A stretch of DNA of 64,000 nt from the NCBI RefSeq assembly GCF_000150275.1, contig NW_002060944.1:8828159-8892158 (forward strand). Direction: 5' to 3'. Origin of the DNA: Trichoplax adhaerens. Lineage: Eukaryota > Placozoa > Uniplacotomia > Trichoplacea > Trichoplacidae. The position numbers were made by a program, and so were the translations under genes. Under the pieces are notes generated by a model. That model worked only from the letters and a program-made list of their open reading frames with translations. It had not been told where the DNA came from and did no database searches. Shown piece by piece: positions 1 through 14,100 of this stretch (position 1 is the stretch's first letter; every line of letters begins with the position of its first letter).

Positions 1-133
1 ATTTTTCGCTAATTATTAAACAAATAACTAATTTAAGAGACAGGGCATCCTTAATTAATGATTCACCAATCATGGTGTATGATAGCTAGACTATTTTTGT
101 CTGCTATACCTCCAAAGTAGAATAATAACTTAC

Positions 134-3100
134 TTATGGCGATGACAGAACTCTGTTTAGTTATGGAGCCGTCCCCATAATTTCCTACACACTTATAATC
201 TCCGTTGTTCGCTAGGGCCAAACTCTTGAAAATTAAGATAGACTGTACGAGAGTAGGGTTGCTAGGTAGGTTAGAATTAGTAATAATAACATTGCCACCA
301 TTCGTTATTTGAGCACCATTCTTAGTCCATGTCAGTACTGTGGAAGGGCGAGAAGTTGCTTGGCATGTCAAGCCAACCATTGCACCATAAATATAAGTTG
401 TCGTATTGCTTTGGGCTGTGACACTATTTAGAGGGATGTCTGAAGTGAAGTAAAACAAACGTAAGTTTACCCATCGCACCTACACAGTCAAATTATCGCT
501 GTTTTATGCATTACGGTTGTAACAATTTGATCTTTAGTAACTCTCGATCATAACATCATATTTCCAAATTTACTTAGAAAATAATATAGAGATCTATTAA
601 ATTAGCTTCGTAGGTAGCAATACTTACCAGGTAGCCTAGTTTCGCACTGAAGCCCCGTATAGTATAAGTTGCAACTATTTATAAGAAATATTAAAATAAG
701 TTATTATAATAGCTGATTGTCTATCAACAACGTTAGAAAATGACTCACTCAATTCTTTAAGTGTCTGTAAAGAACAAACGCTGAATTTATTCGGCATAAA
801 CATTAACCGATTTACCTGCATAGGAGTGCATTGTTTTCATTATTTGCAGGACTACATATTCCGTTATTATTACAGTATTCTGGAGAACAAGTCATTTCTA
901 TTTGATGCATCCACAACATTTGAAGTAGAATATTTGAGGAAAAGTGTAATGCAAATCCATGTACAGGTATAATTATAAGTTAATGAAGCTCAATGTTAGC
1001 AAGATTAATGATGCATTATTAAAAATTCTTAACAGTATAGAATATATAACTACATGTGCTGCACATTATGTAAGTATTTATTTATAACAGCATTAAAATT
1101 AATGGAAGCAACTTACTTATAGTAAATGGAAGGCTCTGCACTATTACACCATTTTGAGTGCGGTTACTAATGCACTTATAATCTCCGTTATTATTGAGTG
1201 TTAACCCATTTATGATAAGATTTGATTCCGCTAATGTAAAATTTGAAAATGGAATGGAATAAGTGATCATAATGTTTCCTCCGGCTGTGATTGGTACATC
1301 ATTTTTAGACCACGAAAGTCCCGATATAGGACGTGATTTCACTGCGCAAGACAAGATGATGTGCGCTCCAAAAACGTAGGAAGAAGTGTTGCTGATAACA
1401 ATCACATCGTTTATTGGGATGTCTAGAATGTTTTAAAAGCAGTATTTATCATGGTTAACTAGACTTCGTATACCATAATCACAGCTAACAAGATAGACCT
1501 GTTTCTGGATTGGATAACGACTTTTATAATTTAAGCTTAATTCTACAGGCGACTATGACACAAGTGCATAGGTAACATACCGGTAAGCTTGGTTTCGCAA
1601 TTAGCTCCTGTAAAGTATCGATCGCAACTATTAAACAGAAATAGAAGAAAGTATGTTTAGTACGGTTTTTATTGCTTAGTGAATTAATATTTCCAATTAG
1701 TGTCAATGTTGTTTAAAAATTGTGTAACCATTCATGCGTTCAGTATTGTTGGTACCAGGGTGCACGTGAAATACAGATTAATCCTACTCTATCATGTTAT
1801 TTCGAAATAAGGAAACTTTCGTATTTACCTGCATTGCAGTAAATCACCATTATTTACGTTACTACATACACCATTGCCACTACAAAATTCCGCTGAGCAT
1901 ACCATTTCTATAAAGAGTATTATTACCGCAATAGTATTAGAAAATTTTCGTAAAACTACGTGTAAGATCAAAAAATATTAAGCTTATACGCGTATACAGT
2001 AACTTAACGATTAGCTATCCCTTACTAGAATTCACTACGCTGAGATTAAATACGGTATACTGGTTTACAATCAAATAAAATTTCTTAATATTTTATTAAG
2101 ATTACATTTATAAGAGGACTACTAGAACTTACTAATAGGTATTGCTGAACTCTGAATGATCGCACCATCATGGCTATAATTACCATTACATTTATAAGCT
2201 CCGTTGTTATTAAGGGTCAGAGAATTTATAGTGAGCATCGATTCTGCTATTGAGGTATTCAATGATGACATTAAATTTGCAATCATGACATTGCCTCCAC
2301 CAACAATTGGAAAGCCATTTCTAGTCCATGTAATTGCTGATCTCGGGCGAGACACTGCTAGACATGTCAAGGTAACATTTGCACCGTAAATATAAGTAGC
2401 AGCATTACTTGCGAGATTGACGGTAGTTAAGGGGACATCTTCAAAATTAAAATAATACAATAGTCGTATTTAATATTCGATAAATAGAAAACGTTCAAGT
2501 CCATAAATGCGTAGCTAGATATACATAATTAATGAAGTATAGAATAATCTAGAATTATCTTGATTTGAATCAGTTTTAAATTAAATATAATCAAGTCAGT
2601 AAAGATAATAACACATATAAAGTATTAAATACATACAATACACGTTTTCGCAGCGAAGACCAGTGTAATCTTGATTACACCTGTTTGTAGCAAAATAATA
2701 TGATTAAGAAACGAGCGGTAACAAATGTCGGTCTGCAGGTGCAGCTAATTTAATTTACGCTAGAATGATTTGAGATGGTTTTAGAGGGCATAGTTTCTAT
2801 ATAGCAATAAAGGTATATTCGGTAATCGAAAACTTATGATATAAGGAATCATACGGCATGTTATTTGTGCAAATTATACATATGCGTAAGAATTTATTCA
2901 AGAGCTTTAGTAAGCTATACATGCATATCATACCTACAAGACGGAATACCATTAACGGAATTGCATTGACCGTTACCGTTGCACAAATAAGGTGAACATG
3001 TTACGTCTGCAACATTAACAAACAAATAGCATTGGACAGTATAAAAGCATTTCATAATGAAGATATACTAGATGCTATCATTTAATAGACAGCGTTGCTT

Positions 3101-5191
3101 AACGTACTGAGAAAAAAAGAATCTGTGAAAGAAATAACTTTAAAATGATGCACATGATCATAGTTAGTGTAAGATAAGATGACTCATAATAGAAATAAAA
3201 CATACTTTATTAAGGATATTCGAAAGGTATAGCAAAATTATTTCTAATTTTAAAGGTGATATTTTGCAGAATAGAGTAGATTTTATGACTGCAATACGGT
3301 GGTTTTGCTAAAGCTGTAATAAATAGTGACGATTGCTTGATGAGTAATAGAAACTCGTCATTAGTTGTCAATATCCTTCAGAGTTACATTATCTATAGCA
3401 AAAATAAGGTTGCATTGTCTGGGTTTTACGCTGCATGTTTTGGTGTAATGATTAAAAGTCATCATTTTCTGAAGCTAAAGTGGTGTGGAAAAATCAGCAG
3501 ATGTGAAGATGTGCTGATATCAAGTTGATTTGCATTGAATCGAACAAAATTTATGAAGCTTTTTAGTTGTAATAGTTTCAACTTTCGATACATTGCTAGT
3601 AATACCTATGAGCGTTAAATACATTTAGCAAAGTAATGAGATTTAATTACTAATGCAACATACTTATCAAGACAGGATTGCTAGTCACTGATGTGCCTGT
3701 AACTAACTGCTTGGCTGTGCAGCTATAAGTGCCAATATCGTTGAAGGACCGCATCATAAATGACAAAAATGATATCGATTGATAATAACTACTGCCTACA
3801 ATTTGGGAGATGTTGTATTTGTTTCCAGATTTTAGTTGAACGTTGCCTTTATACCAAGATATGTCCGACAATGGATATGAAAGAGCTTCGCAAGTCAGAC
3901 CAACATTTTGAGATAAATTGTATGATACAACATTTGATTTTAAGGTGACTATTCTCAGAGGTACACCTATTGTAACATCATAAGACGTCATTTTAATACG
4001 ATTATCACAAGTACTAGAATCGTATTTAAGTAGTCACCATGACACAAAATGTAGAATTATTCTGGCGTTGTAAATAAGTAAGCTATGTCTGTTAGCATAT
4101 TAGCACCACTATCAGTTACATCATGAATAAGCTTTAAAAATACGTACTTGTTCTTTCCCTTCGCAGTATGTTCCAGTATAACCATCATTACAACTGCTAT
4201 TGATATCAGTGAACAGTGAAATTTAGCAATTGAAATTATATTAATACTCGGTAACTGTTCATAGAAATAACTTAAACGCTACGCCAATTAAGGGTACCTG
4301 CATGACGGCCTACCGTTCGCAATTGTGCATTGACCATGATTACTGCAAAATTGTGGTGAACAAGTGAATTCTGAAAAATATTAAATACGTAAGGCTGACT
4401 AAGAATAACAGTGATGAAGACAAATTATGACATATACCGAAGCAATAGGTTGAAAAGGACTTCAAATTTTAATTTTTAAATATTAAGAGTATTTAAATAA
4501 AGATACAATAACTTATTCGTAGTAACAAGACTTTATACAGTAATAGCGATTGAAGAACAACTTCACTTTTTCTCAATTTAAGCAAATTAGAAAGTCCTTT
4601 GAAGTTACCTATATTTATGACGTTACTACGTATAATTCTACCGTTCGAATCCATAGCATTGCATTCATATTTTCCATTATCTTCTCGCATTACGTCATTA
4701 AAGTTTAGTATCGATTTGGCAATATATCCAGACATGCTACTGGTTGCAAATCCAATATTAGCAGCAGCGATAACCTGAACATTGTTCTTGGTCCATGATA
4801 TCGTTGCTAATGGATTAGAATATGCCATACATTGCAGAGATAATTTTTGGCCAACAAAGAAATTCGTGGCGTTTACTTGTAACGTAACCTGAGTTAAGAT
4901 TATTTCTACAAAGGGATAAAAATCCGGTATAAGATAAGGCCATCGCTGAAGTGATAAACATGCTTAACGATTGGCGTGTTTTCTTTACCCAAACGTCAAG
5001 ATTTAATTTTAAATTCCTAATAGATAAATAACTTCTGTACCCAGTATGTAAGTTAATTTTACCTTCTGAACATGTACTTCCATTCCAGTACCCTGCATCA
5101 CAGAGGCAAGTAAAAGTTTTAGCCGGTTTCAGCACATCGATGCATGTTGCATTGGAATTTCCACAAGGAGAACTAAGACAAGCGCTAATCT
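134..5191 (-). CDS. Ig/EGF segment of the mosaic receptor (C-terminal visible part)
   Basis: Exons from 5' to 3': EGF 5191-5063; Ig 4888-4609 (acceptor uncertain); EGF halves 4370-4298 and 4196-4144; Ig 3966-3664; EGF halves 3006-2934 and 2680-2637; Ig 2438-2133; EGF halves 1907-1829 and 1627-1581; Ig 1422-1117; EGF halves 897-816 and 674-628; Ig 439-134. Each Ig exon is 303-306 nt, phase 1-1, and shows the C...WxKN...GxYxC Ig core, with a start like D(I/V)PL. Every EGF here except the first is cut by a phase-2 intron just before its fifth cysteine. The first half typically reads TCSPxxCxNxGxC and the second half CNxxYTGxxCE. This strict EGF-EGF'-Ig periodicity of about 1 kb indicates tandem duplication of a three-exon unit. 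The gene continues leftwards, since exon 439-134 ends in a good donor. Confidence 0.85.
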
Positions 5192-8100
5192 CTATTAACG
5201 CAAAAAGAATGATCAGTGCTTTCTACATAGCGAAATAGAACATAATTCTTAGTTGATAAGCGAAAATGTAACGAATTTCCTTCAGCGTTTTATTATCAGT
5301 TAGCAATCCATGGCTTATCATACATATTGCATTAATTCACTGGTCTTTATAATATGATGATTTATGCATATAGTCTTAGCAATAAAAAATCAGATCGTTT
5401 TTCGAAATCAATGTGCAATTGTATCTTTTTGAAGCAAACTAGATAACTACGGTGTAATCGATTTTGCTTTAGCTTTAAAAATTGACTATTCTCGTATTAA
5501 TAAACAACAGTTATAGTTTCATAGTTCAAGATTTGCCACTGAAATCGATCTAAATTTTTCACGTAGTGAAAAATCTAAAAATTTTAAAATCATTTACTAA
5601 TAAATAATTACTAGTAGGTGACAAAGAACGCTTAAAGATTACAACGTGAAGACGTAGCTAAGCTGGAAAATCAGATGCACGAATGCATAACTACGGAGCG
5701 ATAGTCTGAGTGGCACAGCAATATGTAATTCATCTTGCATAGTAATTTTAGCGATTTATGTGGAAGAGTATAATGCTATCTAAATAGCTTAACCCTCACC
5801 TGATTGACAAACGTAACTTGGTTGTTCGAAAATCACGAAAGCATTAAAAGAATTGTTAGTAAATCTCTTAGTTTATTTCAACGTGTATTTATATTCACAA
5901 AACCTGGAGTATAATTATTAATTTAATTGCCAGCGAACACACACCTAATAATAATATATACTTAATAGCAATAAGAACTTACTTGGGAGGTAACTGGATA
6001 ACGCCAGTAATACTTGTATCTAAAGGTAGATCTATAAATATCCAAGGAAAACGATATTAATTACTGAAAAGCTAGATTTCATGTTAGCCTACGTTTTTAT
6101 TATTTTATTTCCTATTTCAAACTTACCTGCACAGAATGCTTGAGCACTCATATTAGCAGAACATTGAGATAATTCACTTGCACCATTACTCTGGCTACAA
6201 TTAGCTAGATTAGGTTCATTGCCTAAGCAATCAATCCGACCAATCAAAGTTTCTAAACGGCTAGAACCACAACATTGACTGCGCAACTGTGTTTCAGTAA
6301 ATCCTAGCTGTCTACAAGCTACTTGAGCATCCTGGAATTGCCAATGGTTGGCACATACCTTCCCCCACTTCTTACCATCATACACTTCGACTTGGCCTTG
6401 ATTATACATTATGGATCCGGTCAAACGAATGCCAATTACATTCGAGTCTAAAAGCGATTTGCAAGTAATATACAGATCTATTAGATATAAAAGTCCCTTA
6501 AATAAGTTATGGACTTCTACTTACAAAATAGACAGTTGTATCCACTGTAGCCATTTGGACATTCACACGAATAATAACCAACGAAATCTTTGCATACTGC
6601 TCTACCGCCGGCCATTAATGTGCAAGGGTTACTAGCGCATTCATTAATATCTACCGATTTAAATTCAAGTATACATGAATATCAGAGGATCTATTGCCTT
6701 ATGATCTTTCAATAAAATACTGACTTAATTAAATAGAAAATTTATGCCAGCGGGGATAGATTAGGTAATAGTAAAACTTCTGTAACTTATCGATTTCAAG
6801 AATGTAATTTTGCAATTAGTCGTGTTATTTCTAGGGAAGTACTTTTTATAGCCTTGTACCTGTTTCGCAGTTAACTCCTGTATATCCAGTATTGCATTGA
6901 CAAATATAGTTGTCACTTTGACCCACTGGCGTACATACACCATGATAATTGCAGGTTTGTGGATTGGTATCGCAGTAATGATCTAACAGTAGTAAGATCG
7001 AAATTCTTGAGCTTTAGTCAAATGTAAAGCGATTTAAAGTAGTCTAAGAAATCTTAGTTCATTGACTGGTATCGGAATAATCATAACTATTCAGCAGCAC
7101 CATAACTCAATTAAACTAATAGATGATAAATTATATATCATCATTCATTTTCCTAACTTTTTGTAACAATTAACAAATCAAATATCAGCAATTATTGCTA
7201 ATGCTAATAAGGTTAATGTTTACCAGATTTATGATTAGAATTAAGAAATAAATAGTTATCGGAAAAATAACTAACTGTTGCATTCGATGGTCACATCCAT
7301 GTCGTGTGTACAATTAGAATTAGCCGGTACATTCCGTAAGCAATTGAGAGGTGTAGTTTCGTCGCCATTACATTGCAAATTATCGAATAAGATTTTCCCT
7401 TTGCCACTTCCGTACATCGATGAAGAATAAATAGTTGTTACATTGCCATAACCAGCCGCTCTGCATAGCACCACTGCAGCGGTAAAATCTATGCCAGTGT
7501 TACATATAGTTCCCCAATAACCATTCTGGTAGACTTCTACATAGCCAGTACCGTTAATGTTGCTATTGCCACTTATTCGGACTGCCCCATTCGGAATAAC
7601 TCCGAATTGACATCTATCACCGTAATATCCAGTCGGACATTGACAATAATAAGACTCTCCATTTAGCAAAGTATGGCATGTTGCGTTATTGGAACACACG
7701 CCTGCATCACACCAATTGCCTTGACATTCAACGCTAACAACCTCATAATTAAGGCAATTGGAACTTCCCCATTCTTTATGTTGGCACTCGGATAAAGCCG
7801 ACTCATTGCCAACGCAGACTACATCATCTAGCCAATAGTTATTCATTTTGCTACCGTACTTGGAACAACAAGCCCAACTTCGAGCATTTACAAACCCAAG
7901 TTGTTTGCAAGTAACATTGGCTGCTTTGATGTCAAATTTATCATCGCAAACTGGACCCCAAGTATTATTGAATTGTACTTCAACATTACCAGTGTAAGGA
8001 TTTGGTCCTCCGATTAGCCTTATAGGAACCACCTGTGCTACTGAAGAGTTAATTGAAAAGTTAATATGGTGCCGCTCATTAATTATTAGTCATATACAAT

Positions 8101-11100
8101 TAATAATTTAAGTTTCAAGAAGCATTAAATGACCGGTAAATTTTAATTTCAAGATTAAAATACAAGATAATTTAATTGGTTGAAAATTACAGTCTTCGCA
8201 ATTCTGTCCAGTAAAACCAGCTACACAGTTGCAATGATAATTCCCCGGAGAGTCATTAATACAGTCTCCTCCATATTTGCAAGGTGATGAATAACATGGA
8301 TCATCTGACATCAATACATCGAGAATGGTTAGTGCTAAAATATCACCAGTAAAAATATTACATAAGCAATTAAAATCTATGCAGTAGCCATCAAGTACCT
8401 GTACATTTAAGACCAATTAGCTCTGTATAATCACAAAATAATGAGACTTGCGTATTTAAATTGCAGTCTAAAATTGATGTTTCATTTCCAATGCATGTGA
8501 TACCAGCTAATTTCGTTATAAAAATTAGTAGATAGACAAACAATTAATTCGTTATTCTCAACTTTGGTGTATTTAAGATATATAGCATATACGAAAATGC
8601 GGTATGCACTAGTTTGTCTCAATAGTTACTCGTTGTTCGTATAAAAGGCAATTCTAATTATGTACGCAGCAATTCTAATAATTAAATTTTATGGTTGCGA
8701 TAAACCGCTACTTTACAGAAGCATTAGCAACACGCTATATAATTTATAAAAATTACATCATTCATATTAACTGTCGTTGTTTACAGGTGATTTCCTAATG
8801 AGTCAATAGCAATTAACAACCGTAGAACTTGTTGTCGAAGATAAAACCAACTTACAATATAATATCCTTCCTGATGCAGGACCATAAAAGCTATTTTGAT
8901 ACACAGATTGCAATACTGGATGGTTCAGCTTTCTACAAACAATTTTGGCCGCTGCATCGTTAAATGTATACCTATCACATACTGTGCCCCATGTACCATT
9001 TTGATATATTTGTAGGGTTCCAAAACTGATATCATTGTTTCCCTGCGACGATGTTAGCCTAACATCTCCATTTGTAGCTCCTATAATTTATTATAATTAT
9101 AATTTATTTTAAGGAGCATACTGGCAGAACTTATTACTATACAAGATGCTACTAATTAATTCGAATTATTAGGATTAAATTACAGACTTTCAGAACAATT
9201 TCTTCCGTGAAAGCCTGGTGGGCAATAACAACTGTAGCCATAGTTATGGTCAAAGCAAGTTGCGCCGATACCACATGGATTGGTGCTGCATTTCAGCTCT
9301 GTTAATGCGTTTGATATAATACGTTAGATAATACTTTAGACTATAATTTCATTAAAATATTAATTATTATAACAATGGAAGAGCCAATAAATAACTTAAA
9401 GCTTAAATGCTGCTTCATGAAAGCTTATTGATTGCTGAGGTTACTTAATTACCACAAGGAGTTAATTATAATTTTTTATACCGTAATTTGTGGGATATAC
9501 TCATGTTAGCAGTCATGTATATGAACGTGACCGTATAAAAATGATAATAATTCTCTATATTAAAAAACTATTACGTTATCAGGAAAACCACCATTACGCA
9601 TTATGTTAGCCAATGAAATCTTATTTATCAAACTGTTACTTTTCGTTTTACTTGCTAATGTACAACTAGCATAATGCTGGATAATAGCCAGCACATTGCT
9701 AAATATCGTGGCTCCAAGTACGATGCAAAATATATCAAAATAAGCTTTTCCAATCTTTTATACCACAACAATAGAATAAGTAAGTTATTATCAGAACTAA
9801 TCTAAATTTACATAAGAAATAATACAATACTAGTACGTATGTCTTACTTGTTGAACAATCAGGGCCAGTGTAGCCAAAGTCACAAACGCAAATATAATTA
9901 TTGATATTACCATTAACTAGCGTGCAGGTTCCTCTAAAACTGCACGGATAACTATGACAGGCATCATCTAGATTAGTTTAACCCAGTCAAAAAGCATTAG
10001 TTAGCAGAAGTAGCCCTTAACTTGGCACATTTGTGAACAAGAATAAAGAGAATTATAATAGTTATATAAAATGTTTTACTTGCGCAGGAAATTCTTACAG
10101 CATCATTTCGATTACATTGTGCTTGATTGTATGGCTTCAAGCTACAACTTGTTAACTTAGTTTCATTACCAACACAATCAACATCAATTGGCCAGTAGTC
10201 TCCTGAGTAAGTTCCGCAACAATAGTAATTTTTTACATCGTAAAATCCTAATTGTTTACAAGCTACCGTTGCTTCTACTTTAGAAAATCCGTCATCACAC
10301 AGCGCTTTCCATTCATTATTATTAAAAATCTGCAGTACTTTAGTAAAAAATCCAATTTCTTGTAATCGAAGTGATCCTTCAAGGACTAAAATTTTTGAAT
10401 TTAAAGAGCTATTTTTTATTACCTTATTTTTTAGTTATCATTATAGGCACGTGATAAAAACTAAATTAAATTAAAATGAAAATTAATTATCGGTCGCTCT
10501 TATGTCACCTACCGATTTCACAGTCTTTGCCTGTATACTGGGACGTACATTGGCAAAAATAATGTGATCCATCAGCAATACAAGTTCCTCCGTTTTGGCA
10601 AGTAGGCCGCTGACAATTGCTGGCTATAATTTCATTATTTACAAATACTAATTAAACTACCGAATACAGCTCAGTATAATTTAGTAAGTAGATCGCTAAC
10701 AATCATCGGTTATAATGAAGGACAATCACAGAATAACTAAAACTATAATGAATCAGTTCCATAATTGCCGGATAGTAATTAATAATGCCAGTTAATTAAT
10801 ACATTTAGGAAGATTATACCAATACATACAGAATTTATAACAATTAGATTCTTAGTAATAATGGAAGAAGCTAACAATTTAAATCGTACAAAATCTATTT
10901 AGAGCAATACCGAAGAAGAATTACTATAACGGGTTACTTACTGCTACACAATATGCTGACATCATTAGCATGGGTACAACCGGTAGCCACTGTATCAACA
11001 GGTTGCACATTGCAGGTTCTAACATTAAATTCATCGCCTTTGCAATTGGTAGACAATATCTGGGTAGAACTACTACCTCTACCGAAATAAGCACTTGGTA

Positions 11101-14100
11101 AAAACCTTGAAAAAGTAAGTTTTAGCTGGCGACAAATGGCTATCCCGTCATTAATTGTAGCCAGTTTCGCACATAGTGTTCCCCACTGATTGTTGTTATA
11201 AATCTCGACTCGACCTTCTGTTGCATTGGCACCATTGACTAGGCGAACATCGCCTTGTAAAGTGGGCCCTATTGATTAAATTACAAATAAATTGTATCGG
11301 TAAAAACGGTATATAATCATTGCTTTAATTCGCATCTGGATATTTTGTTCATTTTTACCAATATAATTTTCACACAAGGCTCCCGAATAAAATGCTGAAC
11401 AAGAGCATTTATAACCATAAAATTTTCTAACGCAGGTTCCTCCATTGTAACACGTTATACCATTGCATGGATTGAACGCTAGATAAGAGAGAGAGCATCA
11501 TTATAGCATTCCACTTTCCGTAACTGACATTATTTCATTCTGCTTTCCGTAACTGACATTATTTTAAATGCTAGCCATATCTTCATTGTTGATAACATAA
11601 AGAAAGTAGAAATTTTGATATACTTTGTAGTATTACTTTTATTCACTTATTTACTAACATGTACTGCAGTAAACTCCAACATCATCTTTGTGAGTACATA
11701 TAGATGATACGTTTGTTGATTCATAAGAGCAAGCAATCAAGGATTGTTCATAGCCTGTGCATTTGACATTAACCAAGCCAATCATGCCGGTTCCTGAATC
11801 GTAAAATGTGCCGTAGGAAAAAGCTTTGCCCCAACCTCGCTGCTGACAGACGACATTAGCAGCTTCAATAGAGAAATTTTTACTACAAACTGTCTGCCAA
11901 CTGCCTTGAAGGTAGACTTCGATACGACCTCGCTCGGCATCACCAACAGATTGAGGAATGATATTTACATCACCGTCTTTAGCTGGACCTGTAAAAATTT
12001 TTAGATATAAATTTACAAGAAACATTCATTACTAAAAGTTCTTTCCGGTAAGTGTGCAAGTTCAATAATACTCGTACACTCTACAAGTATCTAAATGACA
12101 ATTTATTAATGTAAGCTCTTATTACATTTCTATAATTTCATTATCTATAGCTGGTCATGTACTATAGTTTTATCATGGCTTTTTCCCATAGATAAGTACT
12201 ACTAACCATATACACATTTTCTAAACATCAAGACGTAATTTCCGTCATGCAGACAAGTATTATTATGCATTTATTTTAACCGTAGTGAAACTAAATCTAA
12301 ACTAGCCCTAATAACTTCTGCAAACTGTATTACGTAGAGAATTAAGATCTACGCATAGTACTATTAATCGAGTAATTGTAATTACCGTTTTCACAATTGA
12401 TTCCAAAATAATTCTGCGGACATTGGCAGGTATAGTAATTTTTAGGAAATGAGCTATGGAAATTAGTGCATTTACCACCGTTCATGCATGGATTACTATC
12501 GCAAACGGATATGTATTGGCAATAAAGACCATAAAACCCTGATTGACACTGACAATATTGAAAATGATAGGTTCTATCATTTACGACAGTCGTATTGAAT
12601 TTACAGTCTCCATTAACACAATTATTAGGGCTACAAGTAGTATCTAGAGTTGAAAAAACAAAAGAGAATTAATTAAAAAGAATAATCAAAATTAGCTAAC
12701 ATGAATTCATAAACTCACAGTAACATATTTTCAAAGGCTACAATGCAATTGAGTACGAAAATAAATGACTAACTTGAACAAGTGATCCTTGCACGACTGC
12801 TGCATTTGTTCGTATTTAAACCATAAGTGAAATTACACTGAGAAATACTGGTTTCCATGCCAGTACATTTTATGTCGTATACCCAAATTTTTTGATGGTG
12901 GTTAATATCAGAATAGCAGCATTGGTAATCTGTCGAAGTAGCATAGCCTAGTTGCCGGCACATGACTTCAGCTTCATTTGCAGAAAGTTTACTATAGCAG
13001 AATCCTCCCCAAATACCATCATGATAGATCAACGCGCCTCCTTTCGTAGTGTTACCACTGATTTCCATATTTCCCAATTTTAGTGTCCCATCAGGCGGTG
13101 TAACTTTTAATGGGTGAAATTACAGACGAAAAATTATTACCTTAGTACATTAGCATTAGCAGTCTATAGATAGATTGGGAGTTGAATATGTGCATCGTTA
13201 AGCTAGTAGCCGATTCATTAATTAGTCTAGACATTGCAATTTGATTATATTACGAAGGCACGCAGCTAAAGTTGAATAAAAGCATGTACAAACTAGCTTT
13301 AATTAATAATGAACTTGATACACTTTTTCAATTTACAGTAAGTCATTGGCTGTACTGGTCTGTAAGTGTAAGATTTTTAGAGAGCCGAAAATATAGCCAA
13401 TGTATATGTATATGAGAACTACAGCAGTTATCCTTAAACTGGAGGGGATCTCTGCTATTACGAATATCGACCTTAACGATTAAAAACGGTTACCGATAGG
13501 AGATTCGCACTTGCTACCAGTGTAGCCATCCTTGCAGTAGCAAAATCCGTTAAAACCTTCACTCTTGCAATATTTATTGTTAAAGGCGCATGAATTCACG
13601 TCTGTATTTCCACAATAACTGCCATCTTCATATGGATCATTGAAATTTGGGATATGTAAAATATGCAAATTCATTTAATTATTAATCATTATCTATTTAG
13701 TAATTAGTAAATAAATGTTGTTACTTACCATAACAATCAACATACAAATCTTGAGAATGATCATTACAATTTGAAGGAACGTTATACCAGCCAGGGGTAT
13801 TGCAATGAGCTATACTTAAATCGTTGGTTCGACAGTCGACATCAGTTAATAAAACTGGACCGTAGCCTGTAAAATACGTTGCTTTAGCTTGGTTAGATGC
13901 AGCCGAATTATACCCCAATTGTTGACATATATGTCTGCCAAATGATGATGAATAACTCGGACGACAAATCGTTCCCCAAGTACCATTATAAAACACTTGA
14001 ACGATTCCCTTGTATACACTTGTGCTAGCTAGCCGGAGATCTCCATCTTTTGCAGTAGTTCCTATATGCCAAACAAACTAAACTTATCTTGTGTACTGCT

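Noticed and set aside
5192-5222. Hydrophobic run ([10 protein letters not shown]) before the EGF at 5191-5063, read first as a signal peptide and gene start
   Set aside because: There is no in-frame ATG (a TAG precedes it). The run is simply the pyrimidine tract of a good acceptor at 5192, and the phase-1 EGF start matches the other modules.
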